Assembly (NCBI RefSeq): GCF_012726235.1
Contig: NZ_JAASAH010000019.1
Coordinates: 51,283 to 115,282, forward strand
Source of the DNA: Streptomyces sp. HNM0574
GTDB taxonomy: Bacteria; Actinomycetota; Actinomycetes; Streptomycetales; Streptomycetaceae
Direction of reading: 5' to 3'
Length of the DNA: 64,000 nucleotides
The notes beneath the pieces are model-generated. The model was not told the DNA's origin. It ran no database searches and saw only the letters and a list, made by a program, of their open reading frames with translations. Position 1 is the stretch's first letter. Each line of letters opens with the position of its first letter. The translations under genes were made by a program, and so were the position numbers. Below, piece by piece: positions 7,636-15,975 of this stretch.

Positions 7636-8919
7636 GTGACCGCCCCGACCACCGCCCGCGCCACCGGTCCGCTCCCCCTGGAGGAGGTCGATCTCGCCGA
7701 CAACGACAACTTCACCGACGGCGACCTGCCCTGGCGGATGCTGGAGACGCTGCGCCGCGAGGACCCCGTGCACTGGCAGCCGGAACCGGCGCCCAACAGC
7801 GGCTTCTGGGCCGTCACCCGGCACGCGGACATCGTGACGGTGGACCGGGACGCGGAGACCTTCACCTCCACCGGGTTCACCAATCTCGAAGAGGTCGACG
7901 ACGCCCTGAAGGACAAGCGGCGCTCCCTCCTCGAAACCGACGGACTGCGCCACCGCGCCCTGCGGACGCTGCTCCAGCGCCGCTTCACCCCGCGCGCCCT
8001 GGCCCCGTACGAGACGTATCTGCGCGGGCTGACGGCCACCACGCTGGACGCGGCACTGGCCCGGGGCAGCTTCGACTTCGTCAAGGAGGTCTCGGCGGAC
8101 TTCCCGATCAACGTGCTGGCCCGGCTCCTCGACGTCCCCGAGGGGGACACCCGGCAGCTGATCGACTGGGGCAACCGGATCATCGGCAACACCGACCCCG
8201 ACTACGCCGACGTCCTCCTGGAGAGCGAGGACAGCGAGCGCTACCGGGACCTGCCCTTCCGCTCCCCGGCCGCGCTGGAGGTCTTCGAGTACGGCCGCGC
8301 GCTGGCCGCAGCCCGGCGCGGCAAGGACGGCGGTGACCTCGTCTCCGCCCTCGTCAACTCCGCACCCTCGGACGGTGTCCCGCTCTCCCCGCAGGACTTC
8401 GACAACTACTTCCTGCTGCTGGTGGTGGCGGGCAACGAGACGACCCGGCACGCCATTTCGCACGCGATGCACGCCCTGATCGAGCACCCGGAGCAGCTGC
8501 GCCTCCTCCAGCGGGACCCGTCGCTGATCCCCGGCGCGGTGGAGGAGTTCCTCCGCTGGGCGTCCCCCGTCTACCACTTCCGGCGGACCGCCACCCGGGA
8601 CGTCGAACTGCGCGGCAAGCGGATCAGGCGGGGCGACAAGGTGGTGCTGTGGTTCGCCTCGGGCAACCGGGACGAGGACGTCTTCGAGGAGCCCGGCCGC
8701 TTCGACGTCACCCGCCGGAACGTGGACCACGTCACCTTCGGCAAGGGAGGCCCGCACTTCTGTCTGGGGAACTCGCTGGCCCGGATGGAGATGCGGATCA
8801 TGTTCGAGGAGCTGCTGCCGAGGATCGCGGACATCCGGCTCGACGGCGAAGTGCGGCGCGTCCGCTCGAACTTCGTGAACGGCATCAAGGAACTCCCGGT
8901 CACCGTCACCCGGGCCTGA
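7636..8919 (+). CDS. cytochrome P450
   Basis: A 427-residue soluble bacterial P450. Visible: oxygen-binding I-helix VVAGNETTRHA (263-273), the ExxR pair in EEFLRW (Glu304, Arg307), and the haem loop FGKGGPHFCLG with Cys376 as the iron ligand. GAAGGAG five bases before GTG at 7636 sets the start; an alternative GTG overlaps the ligase stop. No ferredoxin or reductase gene is adjacent, so electrons must come from elsewhere. Downstream of the ligase in one operon, it probably hydroxylates the gamma-glutamylated or free amine substrate (inference). A strong hairpin ends the unit. Confidence 0.92.
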   Translation: MTAPTTARATGPLPLEEVDLADNDNFTDGDLPWRMLETLRREDPVHWQPEPAPNSGFWAVTRHADIVTVDRDAETFTSTGFTNLEEVDDALKDKRRSLLETDGLRHRALRTLLQRRFTPRALAPYETYLRGLTATTLDAALARGSFDFVKEVSADFPINVLARLLDVPEGDTRQLIDWGNRIIGNTDPDYADVLLESEDSERYRDLPFRSPAALEVFEYGRALAAARRGKDGGDLVSALVNSAPSDGVPLSPQDFDNYFLLLVVAGNETTRHAISHAMHALIEHPEQLRLLQRDPSLIPGAVEEFLRWASPVYHFRRTATRDVELRGKRIRRGDKVVLWFASGNRDEDVFEEPGRFDVTRRNVDHVTFGKGGPHFCLGNSLARMEMRIMFEELLPRIADIRLDGEVRRVRSNFVNGIKELPVTVTRA

Positions 8920-8932
8920 TTCCGCAAGCACG

Positions 8933-8965
8933 GTGCGGCACCCGGCGAGGGGGCGGGTGCCGCAC
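8933..8965. terminator. bidirectional terminator between P450 and SDR genes
   Basis: Perfect 12-pair stem GTGCGGCACCCG (8933-8944) with CGGGTGCCGCAC (8954-8965) and a nine-base loop, between two convergent genes. Confidence 0.75.
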
Positions 8966-8971
8966 GGCCGG

Positions 8972-9793
8972 TCAGCCGGTCCTGGGCTCCAGGCGGTAGT
9001 CCAGGGGGACGTAGCCCGGGTCGACGGTGGACGTGCCGCCGTCGACGGTGAGCGCGGCCCCGTTGACGTACGAGGCCCCGGGCCCCAGGAGCCACAGCAC
9101 GGCGCGGGCCACCTCCTCCGGGGCGGCCGGCCTGCGCTGCGGGACCAGGGCGGTGGCCTCGCGGTAGGCGTCCTCGGTGGAGAGTCCGGACGGGGCGCCG
9201 AAGGCGGCCATTTCGGCGTCGGCCATCTCCGAGCGGGTCCAGCCGGGGACGACGGTGTTGGCGCGTACGCCACGCGGGCCCGCCTCGGCGGCGACGACCG
9301 TGGTCAGCATGTGCGCCCCGGCCTTGGAGGCGGCGTACGCGGCGGAGCCGGGCGCGGCCCGCAGTCCCGCCACCGAGCCCACCGTCACCATCGCCCCGCC
9401 CGTGTCCTCCAGAGCCGGGAGCGCGGCTCTGGCGAGGAGGAAGACGGAGGTGAGGTTGGTGGCGAGGGAGGACTCCCAGTCCTCGTCGGTGAGTTCGCGC
9501 AGCGGTGCGGCCCGCATCACCCCGGCACAGGCCACCAGTCCGTCGAGCCGTCCGTGCGCGGCGAGCACGTCCTCGACCAGCTGCCGCACCTCGGCCGGGG
9601 AGGTCGCGTCGGCCGGGTGCGCGGTGCCGCCGCACTCCTCCGCGAGCCGCCGCAGCGGGTCCGCCCGCCGCCCGGCCAGGGCGATCCGGGCGCCACCGGC
9701 CGCCCCTTCCCTGGCCACCGCGGCGCCGATCCCGCTGCCCGCGCCGACGACCAGGTGGACGGGGGCGGCGGGATGCGTCGGGCGAGCGTTCAT
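8972..9793 (-). CDS. short-chain dehydrogenase/reductase
   Basis: A 273-residue classical SDR. Visible: cofactor motif VVGAGSGIGAAV, the NAG-equivalent ACAG, catalytic Ser in VGSVAG and the YAASK motif (Tyr, Lys), then the PGW loop after the last strand. The arginine-rich end of strand 2 (AGRRAD) suggests NADP(H). GAGGAGGA before ATG at 9793 supports the start. It converges on the P450 gene and shares an operator-like palindrome with the ligase/P450 unit, so it may oxidise the alcohol made by the P450 (inference). Confidence 0.88.
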   Translation of the reverse strand: MNARPTHPAAPVHLVVGAGSGIGAAVAREGAAGGARIALAGRRADPLRRLAEECGGTAHPADATSPAEVRQLVEDVLAAHGRLDGLVACAGVMRAAPLRELTDEDWESSLATNLTSVFLLARAALPALEDTGGAMVTVGSVAGLRAAPGSAAYAASKAGAHMLTTVVAAEAGPRGVRANTVVPGWTRSEMADAEMAAFGAPSGLSTEDAYREATALVPQRRPAAPEEVARAVLWLLGPGASYVNGAALTVDGGTSTVDPGYVPLDYRLEPRTG

Positions 9794-9866
9794 CCGGGTC
9801 CTCCTCGGGGCGGCGGCAGGGGCCGAACCCGGCGGCGTGGACTGCCGGTTGGGGACACCGGGTTTC

Positions 9867-9880
9867 ATTTGGCCTCAAAC
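9867..9880 (-). promoter_or_regulatory. second copy of the GTTTGA..CAAA palindrome
   Basis: On the minus strand it reads GTTTGAGGCCAAAT, 74 bases before the SDR start. It matches the site at 6126-6139 in GTTTGA, the two-base centre spacing and CAAA, with two changes in the second half. Confidence 0.4.
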
Positions 9881-9991
9881 GCTAGCCGTCGGCTCCCGTC
9901 CCCACAACAGCCCCGCCACCCCGGGCGGCCCGACGCCCCGAACCCGCCTGGCAGACTGCCCCCGCCCGCACCCCGGCGTCCTGGAGCCCGC

Positions 9992-10468
9992 ATGCCGTCA
10001 CAGCCCGTCGTCCGTCCCGCCCACGCCGGGGACCTCGCGGCGCTCCAGGAGCTCGCCCGGCGCACGATCGACGCCTGCTACCGGCCCTTCCTCGGTGACG
10101 AGAACGTCGACGGGTTCATCGGCTCGGGCGCCTCGGACGAGCACCTCGCGCACCATCTCGGGCAGGGGCACGTCCACTGCCTGGAGGCGGACGGCGCCGT
10201 CGCGGGACTGACCGTCCTCGACGGGCCGACCGTCGACCTGGTGATGACCGACGTCCGCCACCACCGCCGCGGCCTGGGCACGGTGCTGCTCGCGCGGGCC
10301 GAGGAGCTGCTGTTCGCCCGGTACGAGGAGATCCGGCTCGACAGCTTCACCGGCAACACGGCCGCCTTCGCCTTCTACGAGGCGCGCGGCTGGCGGGTGT
10401 CGGGCTACACGGAACCGGACGGCGGGCTGCCCGCCAGGGCCGGGTTCGTCAAGCGCCGGCCCGCGTAG
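9992..10468 (+). CDS. GNAT-family N-acetyltransferase
   Basis: A 158-residue acetyltransferase. The acetyl-CoA pyrophosphate loop is visible as VRHHRRGLGTVLL (about 88-100), preceded by the beta4 strand DLVMTDV and followed by the conserved FTGNTAAFAFYEARGWRVSGY end seen in amino-group acetyltransferases. GGAG lies five to six bases before the ATG. Divergent from the SDR gene across 198 bases. Substrate unknown. Confidence 0.85.
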   Translation: MPSQPVVRPAHAGDLAALQELARRTIDACYRPFLGDENVDGFIGSGASDEHLAHHLGQGHVHCLEADGAVAGLTVLDGPTVDLVMTDVRHHRRGLGTVLLARAEELLFARYEEIRLDSFTGNTAAFAFYEARGWRVSGYTEPDGGLPARAGFVKRRPA

Positions 10469-10622
10469 CGGCGCGGGCCGGGTGGCGGGAAACGCACGTT
10501 CGCCGCACGGGGCGCGGCCGGTGCGGCGGCGGGAAATGCGGCGAATGTGGTCGGATGGCGAGCGGTGCCCGTACGCACGCGGGCCCGCGCAGTGACACTT
10601 CCGAGAAGGTGAAGGATTCCAC

Positions 10623-11048
10623 GTGGCAACCACGCGCACCGCACGAACGGTCTGGGAAGGCGAACTCCTCACGGGCAGCGGCAACGTCGCCTTCGAGTCC
10701 TCCGGCATCGGCACCCAGCCGGTGACCTGGCCGTCGCGCGCCGAGCAGCCGAACGGCAGGACCAGCCCCGAGGAGCTGATCGCCGCGGCGCACTCCAGCT
10801 GCTTCTCCATGGCGCTCTCGCACGGCCTGACCGGCGCCGGCACCCCGCCCACCCGGCTGGAGACCCAGGCGGACGTCTCGTTCCAGCCGGGCGAGGGCAT
10901 CACCGGCATCCACCTGTCCGTCCGGGGCGAGGTTCCGGGGCTCGACGCGGACGGCTTCGCCGCGGCCGCCGAGGACGCCAAGAAGAACTGCCCGGTCAGC
11001 CAGGCCCTCACCGGCACGACGATCACCCTGACCGCCGAACTCGTCTGA
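10623..11048 (+). CDS. OsmC-family peroxiredoxin
   Basis: A 141-residue OsmC-like protein. The two redox cysteines are in the expected contexts: SSCFSMALSH, where the peroxidatic Cys sits on the central helix, and CPVSQAL near the C-terminus. The N-terminal WEGEL and the PEELIAAAHSS motif are typical. These dimeric thiol peroxidases reduce organic hydroperoxides using lipoylated or mycothiol partners. The GTG start follows GGTGAAGGA. It is alone between GNAT and a strong terminator; no OhrR regulator is adjacent. Confidence 0.9.
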   Translation: MATTRTARTVWEGELLTGSGNVAFESSGIGTQPVTWPSRAEQPNGRTSPEELIAAAHSSCFSMALSHGLTGAGTPPTRLETQADVSFQPGEGITGIHLSVRGEVPGLDADGFAAAAEDAKKNCPVSQALTGTTITLTAELV

Positions 11049-11066
11049 CCGCACGGCCCGTTCACC

Positions 11067-11104
11067 CCGCCGCCCGGCCGCCCCTCGGGGCAGCCGGGCG
11101 GCGG
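11067..11104. terminator. bidirectional terminator between osmC-like gene and adenine deaminase
   Basis: CCGCCGCCCGGC (11067-11078) pairs with GCCGGGCGGCGG (11093-11104), and the loop contains GCCCC/GGGGC, giving a long near-continuous stem between convergent genes. Confidence 0.8.
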
Positions 11105-11117
11105 TGCGTCGGCGCTC

Positions 11118-12815
11118 TCAGTGGCAGCAGTCGAGGATCTGCGGGGTCCAGTCGCGGGCGAGGACGTCGACGAGGCCCAGGTCGGTGATCTTCATCGTGG
11201 GCGAGACGGCCAGCGTCAGCGTCGAGACGCTCATGAACGGGTTGCGGTGACGCCACCCCCAGGCGCCCAGTTCCGCACGCACCCGGCGGGAGGCCTCGGC
11301 GACCTCGGCGGCCGGCCCGTCCGACATGACGCCGCCGACGCCCAGCGGCAGCCGCGCCGTCACCACGCCGTCCCGCGCGACGGCCACGCCGCCGTCGTCG
11401 GCGAGCACCGCCTCCGTGGCGGCCCGCATCGAGGCGCGGGCGGAGCCGAGGGTGACGAGGTTGTGGCTGTCGTGCGCGTAGGTGGTGGTCACCGCGCCGT
11501 CGCCCAGTTCCATGCCGGTGACGGGGACGCAGGCGGTGTGGTCCCGGCCGTGCCGGTTGCGCACCCAGCACAGGGCCGTGTGCCCCTCCCACTCCACGAC
11601 GCCGCCGGTGACGGCCAGTTCGACCTCGGCCGGTTCGGTGTAGGTGTCGACGGGGTTGACGCGCAGGCCGCGGAAGCGGTGCCGCCCGTCGGGCAGGTCG
11701 ACCCGCCAGCGGTACTCGTCCTCCGGCACACCCCGCACGTGGACGGAACCGGCGAACGGGTGGGTGACCGCGCGGGGTTCCTCGTACGCGGCCTGCCCGC
11801 CGGTGGCCACGATCCGGCCCCCGGCGAGCACCGTGTCGACGGCGAAGTCCTCCAACGGGCCGTCCAGCAGCACCAGATCGGCCCGCTTGCCGGGGGCGAC
11901 GACGCCGCGGTCGAGCAGCCGGAGGCGCTGCGCCGGGGTCCAGGTGAGCGCGCGCAGCACGTCGAGCGCGGGGAGGCCTGCGGCGACGGCGGTGCGGGCG
12001 ATGTGGTCCAGGTGGCCGCTGCCGGTGATGTGGTCGGCGGCCAGGTCGTCGGTGACGAGGCACAGCGGGGGCAGCCGGGGCAGGTCCAGCAGGGCCCGGA
12101 CGACCTCGGGTTCGAGGCACTTCTCCTGGAGCATGACGGTCATGCCGAGCCGGGCCTTCTCCACCACCACCTGTGGGCTGTTCTTGGTGTGGTCGGAGTC
12201 GATGCCGGTCGCCATGTAGCGGCTGAGCTCCTCCCCCGTCAGCCCCGGGCAGTGGCCGTCGAGGACGGTGCCCCGGCTGCGGGCCGCCTCGATGATCGCG
12301 TGCATGCGGGGGTCGCCGGAGACGACGGCGCGGTAGTCCATGACCTCGGCGAGCGCCTGGACGCCGTCCCAGCCCAGGAGTTCGTCCACGTCCCCGGCGT
12401 CCAGGTGGGCGCCGGAGTGCTCGAACCCGGCGAGCGCGGGCACGCAGGAGGGCACGCCCCACAGCTGGGTCTGCGGGGTCCCGCGTCCGGCGTCGATCAT
12501 CCAGCGCATGGCGGTGCGTCCGGCGACGTTGACGATCTCGTGCGGGTCGGCGAGGACGCTGGTCGTGCCGCGCGGCAGGGTCAGCCAGGCGAAGGCGGCC
12601 GGGGTGAGGAAGGAACTCTCCACGTGCATGTGCGCGTCGACGAAGCCGGGGACGATCAGCCGGCCTGCCGCGTCGACCGTCTCCGCCGCCGCTCCCCCGG
12701 TGCCGGGTGGCACGACCCCGCTGATCTCCTCGCCGGTGACGAGGACGTCGGCGGTGAAGGTCTCGCCGGTGAAGACGGAGACGACGCGGCCTGCGGAGAT
12801 GCGGATGTCGTGCAC
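11118..12815 (-). CDS. ade: adenine deaminase
   Basis: A 565-residue amidohydrolase of the AdeC/YerA type, about the normal length. Metal-binding HMHVESS (after VPGFVDA), ADPHEIVNVAG, DGHCPGL, a D-x-H region in GIDSDHT, and VTDDLAADH are all visible, as is the late YAHDSHNLVTLG segment typical of this family. It hydrolyses adenine to hypoxanthine and ammonia. GAGGAAG before GTG at 12815 supports the start. The permease gene lies 53 bases upstream on the same strand, so uptake and deamination are co-transcribed, most likely under the divergent LacI-type regulator. Confidence 0.92.
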   Translation of the reverse strand: MHDIRISAGRVVSVFTGETFTADVLVTGEEISGVVPPGTGGAAAETVDAAGRLIVPGFVDAHMHVESSFLTPAAFAWLTLPRGTTSVLADPHEIVNVAGRTAMRWMIDAGRGTPQTQLWGVPSCVPALAGFEHSGAHLDAGDVDELLGWDGVQALAEVMDYRAVVSGDPRMHAIIEAARSRGTVLDGHCPGLTGEELSRYMATGIDSDHTKNSPQVVVEKARLGMTVMLQEKCLEPEVVRALLDLPRLPPLCLVTDDLAADHITGSGHLDHIARTAVAAGLPALDVLRALTWTPAQRLRLLDRGVVAPGKRADLVLLDGPLEDFAVDTVLAGGRIVATGGQAAYEEPRAVTHPFAGSVHVRGVPEDEYRWRVDLPDGRHRFRGLRVNPVDTYTEPAEVELAVTGGVVEWEGHTALCWVRNRHGRDHTACVPVTGMELGDGAVTTTYAHDSHNLVTLGSARASMRAATEAVLADDGGVAVARDGVVTARLPLGVGGVMSDGPAAEVAEASRRVRAELGAWGWRHRNPFMSVSTLTLAVSPTMKITDLGLVDVLARDWTPQILDCCH

Positions 12816-12868
12816 GGGGCTTCCTCGTCGGTGAAGTGGGGGGCTCTCGGGCGGGGTTCGGCGCGTGG

Positions 12869-14197
12869 TCAGTGCAGCGAGGTGGCGAAGAAGTACAGGA
12901 GGAAGGGCAGCATCGCCCACATCCCGGGGTGGATCTCGCGGAACCGTCCGGCCGCCGCCTTGACCAGGATGTACGCGGTCAGACCGGCGGCGATGCCGGT
13001 GCCGAAGTTGCCCCAGAAGAGGGTGCAGGCGGGCACCAGCGCCGCGGGGACGGCGTCGGTCGGGTGCGTCATGTCGATCCTGCGCAGCCCGGCGAGCATG
13101 GACAGCCCGATGAAGATCAGCACGGGCGCGGTCGCGGCCTGCGGGATCGTCGTGGCGAGCGGGGTGAACAGCAGGAGCAGCGCGAACAGTCCGCCGGTGA
13201 CGACGGAGGTGAGTCCGGTGCGCCCGCCGCTGTCGGAACCGGCGGCGGACTCCAGGTAGGTGGTGACGCTGGGGCCGCCGACGGCCGATCCGCCGATCAC
13301 GCCGACCGAGTCGACCAGGAAGGGCTTGTTGACGCCGGGGAACTGCCCGTTGTCGTCGGCGAGTCCGATCCGCTGCGCGACGGCCATCACGACGCCGGTG
13401 GCGGAGAAGAACTCGGAGGCGAAGAGCGCGAACAGGTACGGCAGGTACTCCGGCTTCAGCGCACCCAGCAGGTCCACCTCGAAGGCCACCGGCGCGGGGC
13501 TGCCGGGCAACTGGACCCAGGTGTCCGGGAGTTGGGCAACGCCGAGCGGCAGCGCCACGACGGTGACCGCGGCCATGGTGATCAGCAGCGTGCCGGGGAC
13601 CTTCCGCGCGGACAGCGCGGTGACCAGCACGAGCCCGGCGAGCGCCAGGAGCGCGGCGGCCGAGGTGAGGTCGCCGAGCTTCATGCCGTCGGCGTCGGCG
13701 TGGATCAGCCCGGCCGACTCGAAGCCGAGCTTCGCGATGTACAGGCCGATGGCGGGGCCGATGGCGAGCCGTACGCAGTCCGGGATGATGCGGGTGACCA
13801 GCTGCCGCACGCCGAACAGGGTCAGCAGCAGGAAGGCCACGCCGGACCAGAAGACCATGCCCATGGCCACCGGGTAGGGCACGTGTTCGTGCTGGATCAG
13901 GGTGACCGAGACCAGCGCGACGCCGCCGAGCCCGGGCGCGAGAACGAAGGGCAGGTTCGCGTACAGGCCCATGAAGAACGTGGCGAGCACGACGGTGAGG
14001 ATCACGCCGGTGGTCGCCGCCGCGTGCGGCACGCCCGCGTCGGCCAGCATGCCGGGGACGACCACGACGACGTAGGCCGAGGCGAGGAACATGCTGACGC
14101 CGGCGAGGAGTTCGGTGCGCACGGAGGTGCCGCGTTCCCTCAGCCGGAACATCCGGTCCACGGCCGACGCACTTCTTGGCGCGCTCTCGGTCTCCAT
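12869..14197 (-). CDS. NCS2-family purine permease (AzgA-like)
   Basis: A 442-residue polytopic transporter of the AzgA branch of NCS2: N-terminal TELLAGVSMFLASAYVVVV, ANLPFVLAPGLG (substrate-site region), the DxxG-type FVDSVGVIGG-like segment at KPFLVDSVGVIGG, and SVTTYLESAAG. These carry adenine, guanine or hypoxanthine by proton symport. GAGGAG precedes the ATG. First gene of a two-gene unit with adenine deaminase. A LacI-type operator begins 17 bases upstream of the start, so the regulator can block its transcription. Confidence 0.9.
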   Translation of the reverse strand: METESAPRSASAVDRMFRLRERGTSVRTELLAGVSMFLASAYVVVVVPGMLADAGVPHAAATTGVILTVVLATFFMGLYANLPFVLAPGLGGVALVSVTLIQHEHVPYPVAMGMVFWSGVAFLLLTLFGVRQLVTRIIPDCVRLAIGPAIGLYIAKLGFESAGLIHADADGMKLGDLTSAAALLALAGLVLVTALSARKVPGTLLITMAAVTVVALPLGVAQLPDTWVQLPGSPAPVAFEVDLLGALKPEYLPYLFALFASEFFSATGVVMAVAQRIGLADDNGQFPGVNKPFLVDSVGVIGGSAVGGPSVTTYLESAAGSDSGGRTGLTSVVTGGLFALLLLFTPLATTIPQAATAPVLIFIGLSMLAGLRRIDMTHPTDAVPAALVPACTLFWGNFGTGIAAGLTAYILVKAAAGRFREIHPGMWAMLPFLLYFFATSLH

Positions 14198-14213
14198 CGC
14201 CGCTCCTCATGAG

Positions 14214-14227
14214 TGCAATCGTTTGCA
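14214..14227. promoter_or_regulatory. LacI-type operator TGCAATCGTTTGCA
   Basis: A near-perfect palindrome with the central CG of LacI/GalR operators, between the purine permease and its divergent LacI regulator. It overlaps the -35 box of the regulator. Confidence 0.75.
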
Positions 14228-14250
14228 ACAATCGTGTGCCGGAGTAGAGT
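14223..14250 (+). promoter_or_regulatory. promoter of the LacI regulator gene
   Basis: TTGCAA (14223-14228) and TAGAGT (14245-14250) with a 16-base spacer. The -35 box lies in the operator, so autorepression is expected. Confidence 0.5.
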
Positions 14251-14313
14251 ACGGGCGGGCCGGGCCGGCGTAAAGAGCGGGCCCGGGGACGGATCACGGG
14301 AGAGGCGGACGGG

Positions 14314-15288
14314 ATGGCGCGACTGGCGGACGTGGCCCGCGCGGCCGGGGTCTCGGCGGCCACCGTGTCCCGCGCGCTCAGCCGCCCGGACATGGTCTCC
14401 GAGGCCACCCGCACCCGCGTACGGGAAGCCGCCGATGAGCTCGGCTACCGGCACCACCCCGCGGCCCGCGCCCTGATCACCGGCAGGTCGGGACTGCTCG
14501 CCTTCAGCGTCCCCAGCCTCGCCAACCCGTTCTACGCGCCGGTGATCGCCGGGGCGCAGGCGGCCGCCGAGGAGGCGTCCTGCGAGCTGATCGTGGTCGT
14601 CACCGACGGCTCACCCGACCGCGAGGAGGCCCTCTTCCACCGGCTCGCCGACCGGGTGGACGGCTTCGCGGCCGCCGCGCCCCGGCTGCCCGGGCCCCGA
14701 CTGGCCGCGGCCGCCGGGCGGTTGCCGCTGGTCACGGTGAACAGGCGGGTGCGCGGCGTCGGTTCGGTGGTGATCGACACCCCGGCCGGGATGGCCGAAC
14801 TCGGCGCGCACCTCGCGGAGCTCGGGCACCGGCACCTCGCCTACCTCGGCGGCCCCGAGGGCTCCTGGATGGACCCGCGACGGCTGCGCGGGCTCCGCGA
14901 GGCCGTCCCCGGGTGCGAGGTCACCGCCCTCGGCCCGTACCCGCCCGAGTTCGAGGCCGGCGTGCGCGCGCTGGACGCGCTGCGGGATTCCGGCGCGAGC
15001 GCGGCCATCGCCTACAGCAGCACCCTGCTGTTCGGCGTGCTGCACGGGATGACCCTGCGCGGCCTGCGGGCACCCCGGGACCTCAGCCTGGCCTGCGCCG
15101 ACGACCTCTCGGCCGCCGGCCTGGCCATGCCGGACATCACCGCGCTGCGCGTCCCGGCGGCCGACGCCGGACGGCAGGCCGTGGAACGCCTCCTCGGCCT
15201 CGTCGGCGCCCCCGCCACGGCCGCGACCCACCGCCTCCTCCCGGTGAGCCTCTCGCCCCGCGCCTCCACGGGGGCACCGCCCGGGTGA
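14314..15288 (+). CDS. LacI-family transcriptional regulator of purine uptake
   Basis: A 324-residue repressor. Residues 1-45 form the LacI helix-turn-helix and hinge (ARLADVARAAGVSAATVSRALS ending in RHHPAARAL, shown here in two parts), and the rest is a type I periplasmic-binding-protein-like ligand domain (VPSLANPFYAPVIAG, VTVNRRVRG, CADD). The gene is divergent from the permease/adenine deaminase operon with a matching operator between them, so it likely senses a purine or related ligand. The ligand itself cannot be deduced. Confidence 0.88.
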   Translation: MARLADVARAAGVSAATVSRALSRPDMVSEATRTRVREAADELGYRHHPAARALITGRSGLLAFSVPSLANPFYAPVIAGAQAAAEEASCELIVVVTDGSPDREEALFHRLADRVDGFAAAAPRLPGPRLAAAAGRLPLVTVNRRVRGVGSVVIDTPAGMAELGAHLAELGHRHLAYLGGPEGSWMDPRRLRGLREAVPGCEVTALGPYPPEFEAGVRALDALRDSGASAAIAYSSTLLFGVLHGMTLRGLRAPRDLSLACADDLSAAGLAMPDITALRVPAADAGRQAVERLLGLVGAPATAATHRLLPVSLSPRASTGAPPG

Positions 15289-15322
15289 CGGACTCCGGGC
15301 GTCCGCACGGGAGTTGACGCGG

Positions 15323-15913
15323 TCACCCCGACGGGAGGGGCGGCAGCGGGAGCGGGAGTCCGGGGAGGCCGTCGATGCTGGTGGCGACGTGCTCCTTCGC
15401 GTGGAAGTAGGCGTCCAGCGACGCGTCGGACTCGCGGGCGAAGCGCGAGCCGTGCAGGGTGCGGTCCTCGTCGTAGGTCATGAACGGGACGCCGTACCCG
15501 CAGGTGTCGCGGATCTTCTCGGCGCGTACGACGACGACGGCGCGCAGGCCGTGCCGGGTCGGGTCGATGTCCGGGAAGTGCGCCAGGAGCGCGGCCCACC
15601 GGGCGTCGTCCCGGAAGACCGGCTCGCCCCGGCCGTGCACCCGCACGATGTTGGGCGGCCCGTCGAAGGCGCACCACATCAGGGTGATGCGGCCGTTCTC
15701 GCGCAGGTGGGCGATCGTCTCGGCGTTGCTGCCCGCGAAGTCGAGGTAGGCCACGGTGTGTTCGTCGAGCACGGCGAACGAGCCGTCGAGGCCCTTGGGG
15801 GAGAGGTTGACCGTGCCCTCGCCGTCCAGCGGCGCCGTCGCGGTGAAGAAGATGTGCTGCGTCTCGATGAACGTGCGCAGCCTGCCGTCTATGCGCTCAT
15901 AGCTCTTTCCCAT
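15323..15913 (-). CDS. pyridoxamine 5'-phosphate oxidase-like flavin protein
   Basis: A 196-residue split-barrel protein with HIFFTATAPLDGEGTVNLSPKG, TVAYLDFAGS and ITLMWCAFDG strands (each typical of the PPOX-like family) and a long GRGEPV loop. Relatives bind FMN or F420 and reduce small molecules; function unknown here. A CATAAT box seven bases before the ATG suggests a leaderless transcript. An upstream in-frame GTG would add 11 residues. Confidence 0.78.
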   Translation of the reverse strand: MGKSYERIDGRLRTFIETQHIFFTATAPLDGEGTVNLSPKGLDGSFAVLDEHTVAYLDFAGSNAETIAHLRENGRITLMWCAFDGPPNIVRVHGRGEPVFRDDARWAALLAHFPDIDPTRHGLRAVVVVRAEKIRDTCGYGVPFMTYDEDRTLHGSRFARESDASLDAYFHAKEHVATSIDGLPGLPLPLPPLPSG

Positions 15914-15975
15914 GAGGGCGATTATGCGGCGGAGTCGACCGCTCACGCACGGGTGTCCGAGGCCCGGACGGGGCC

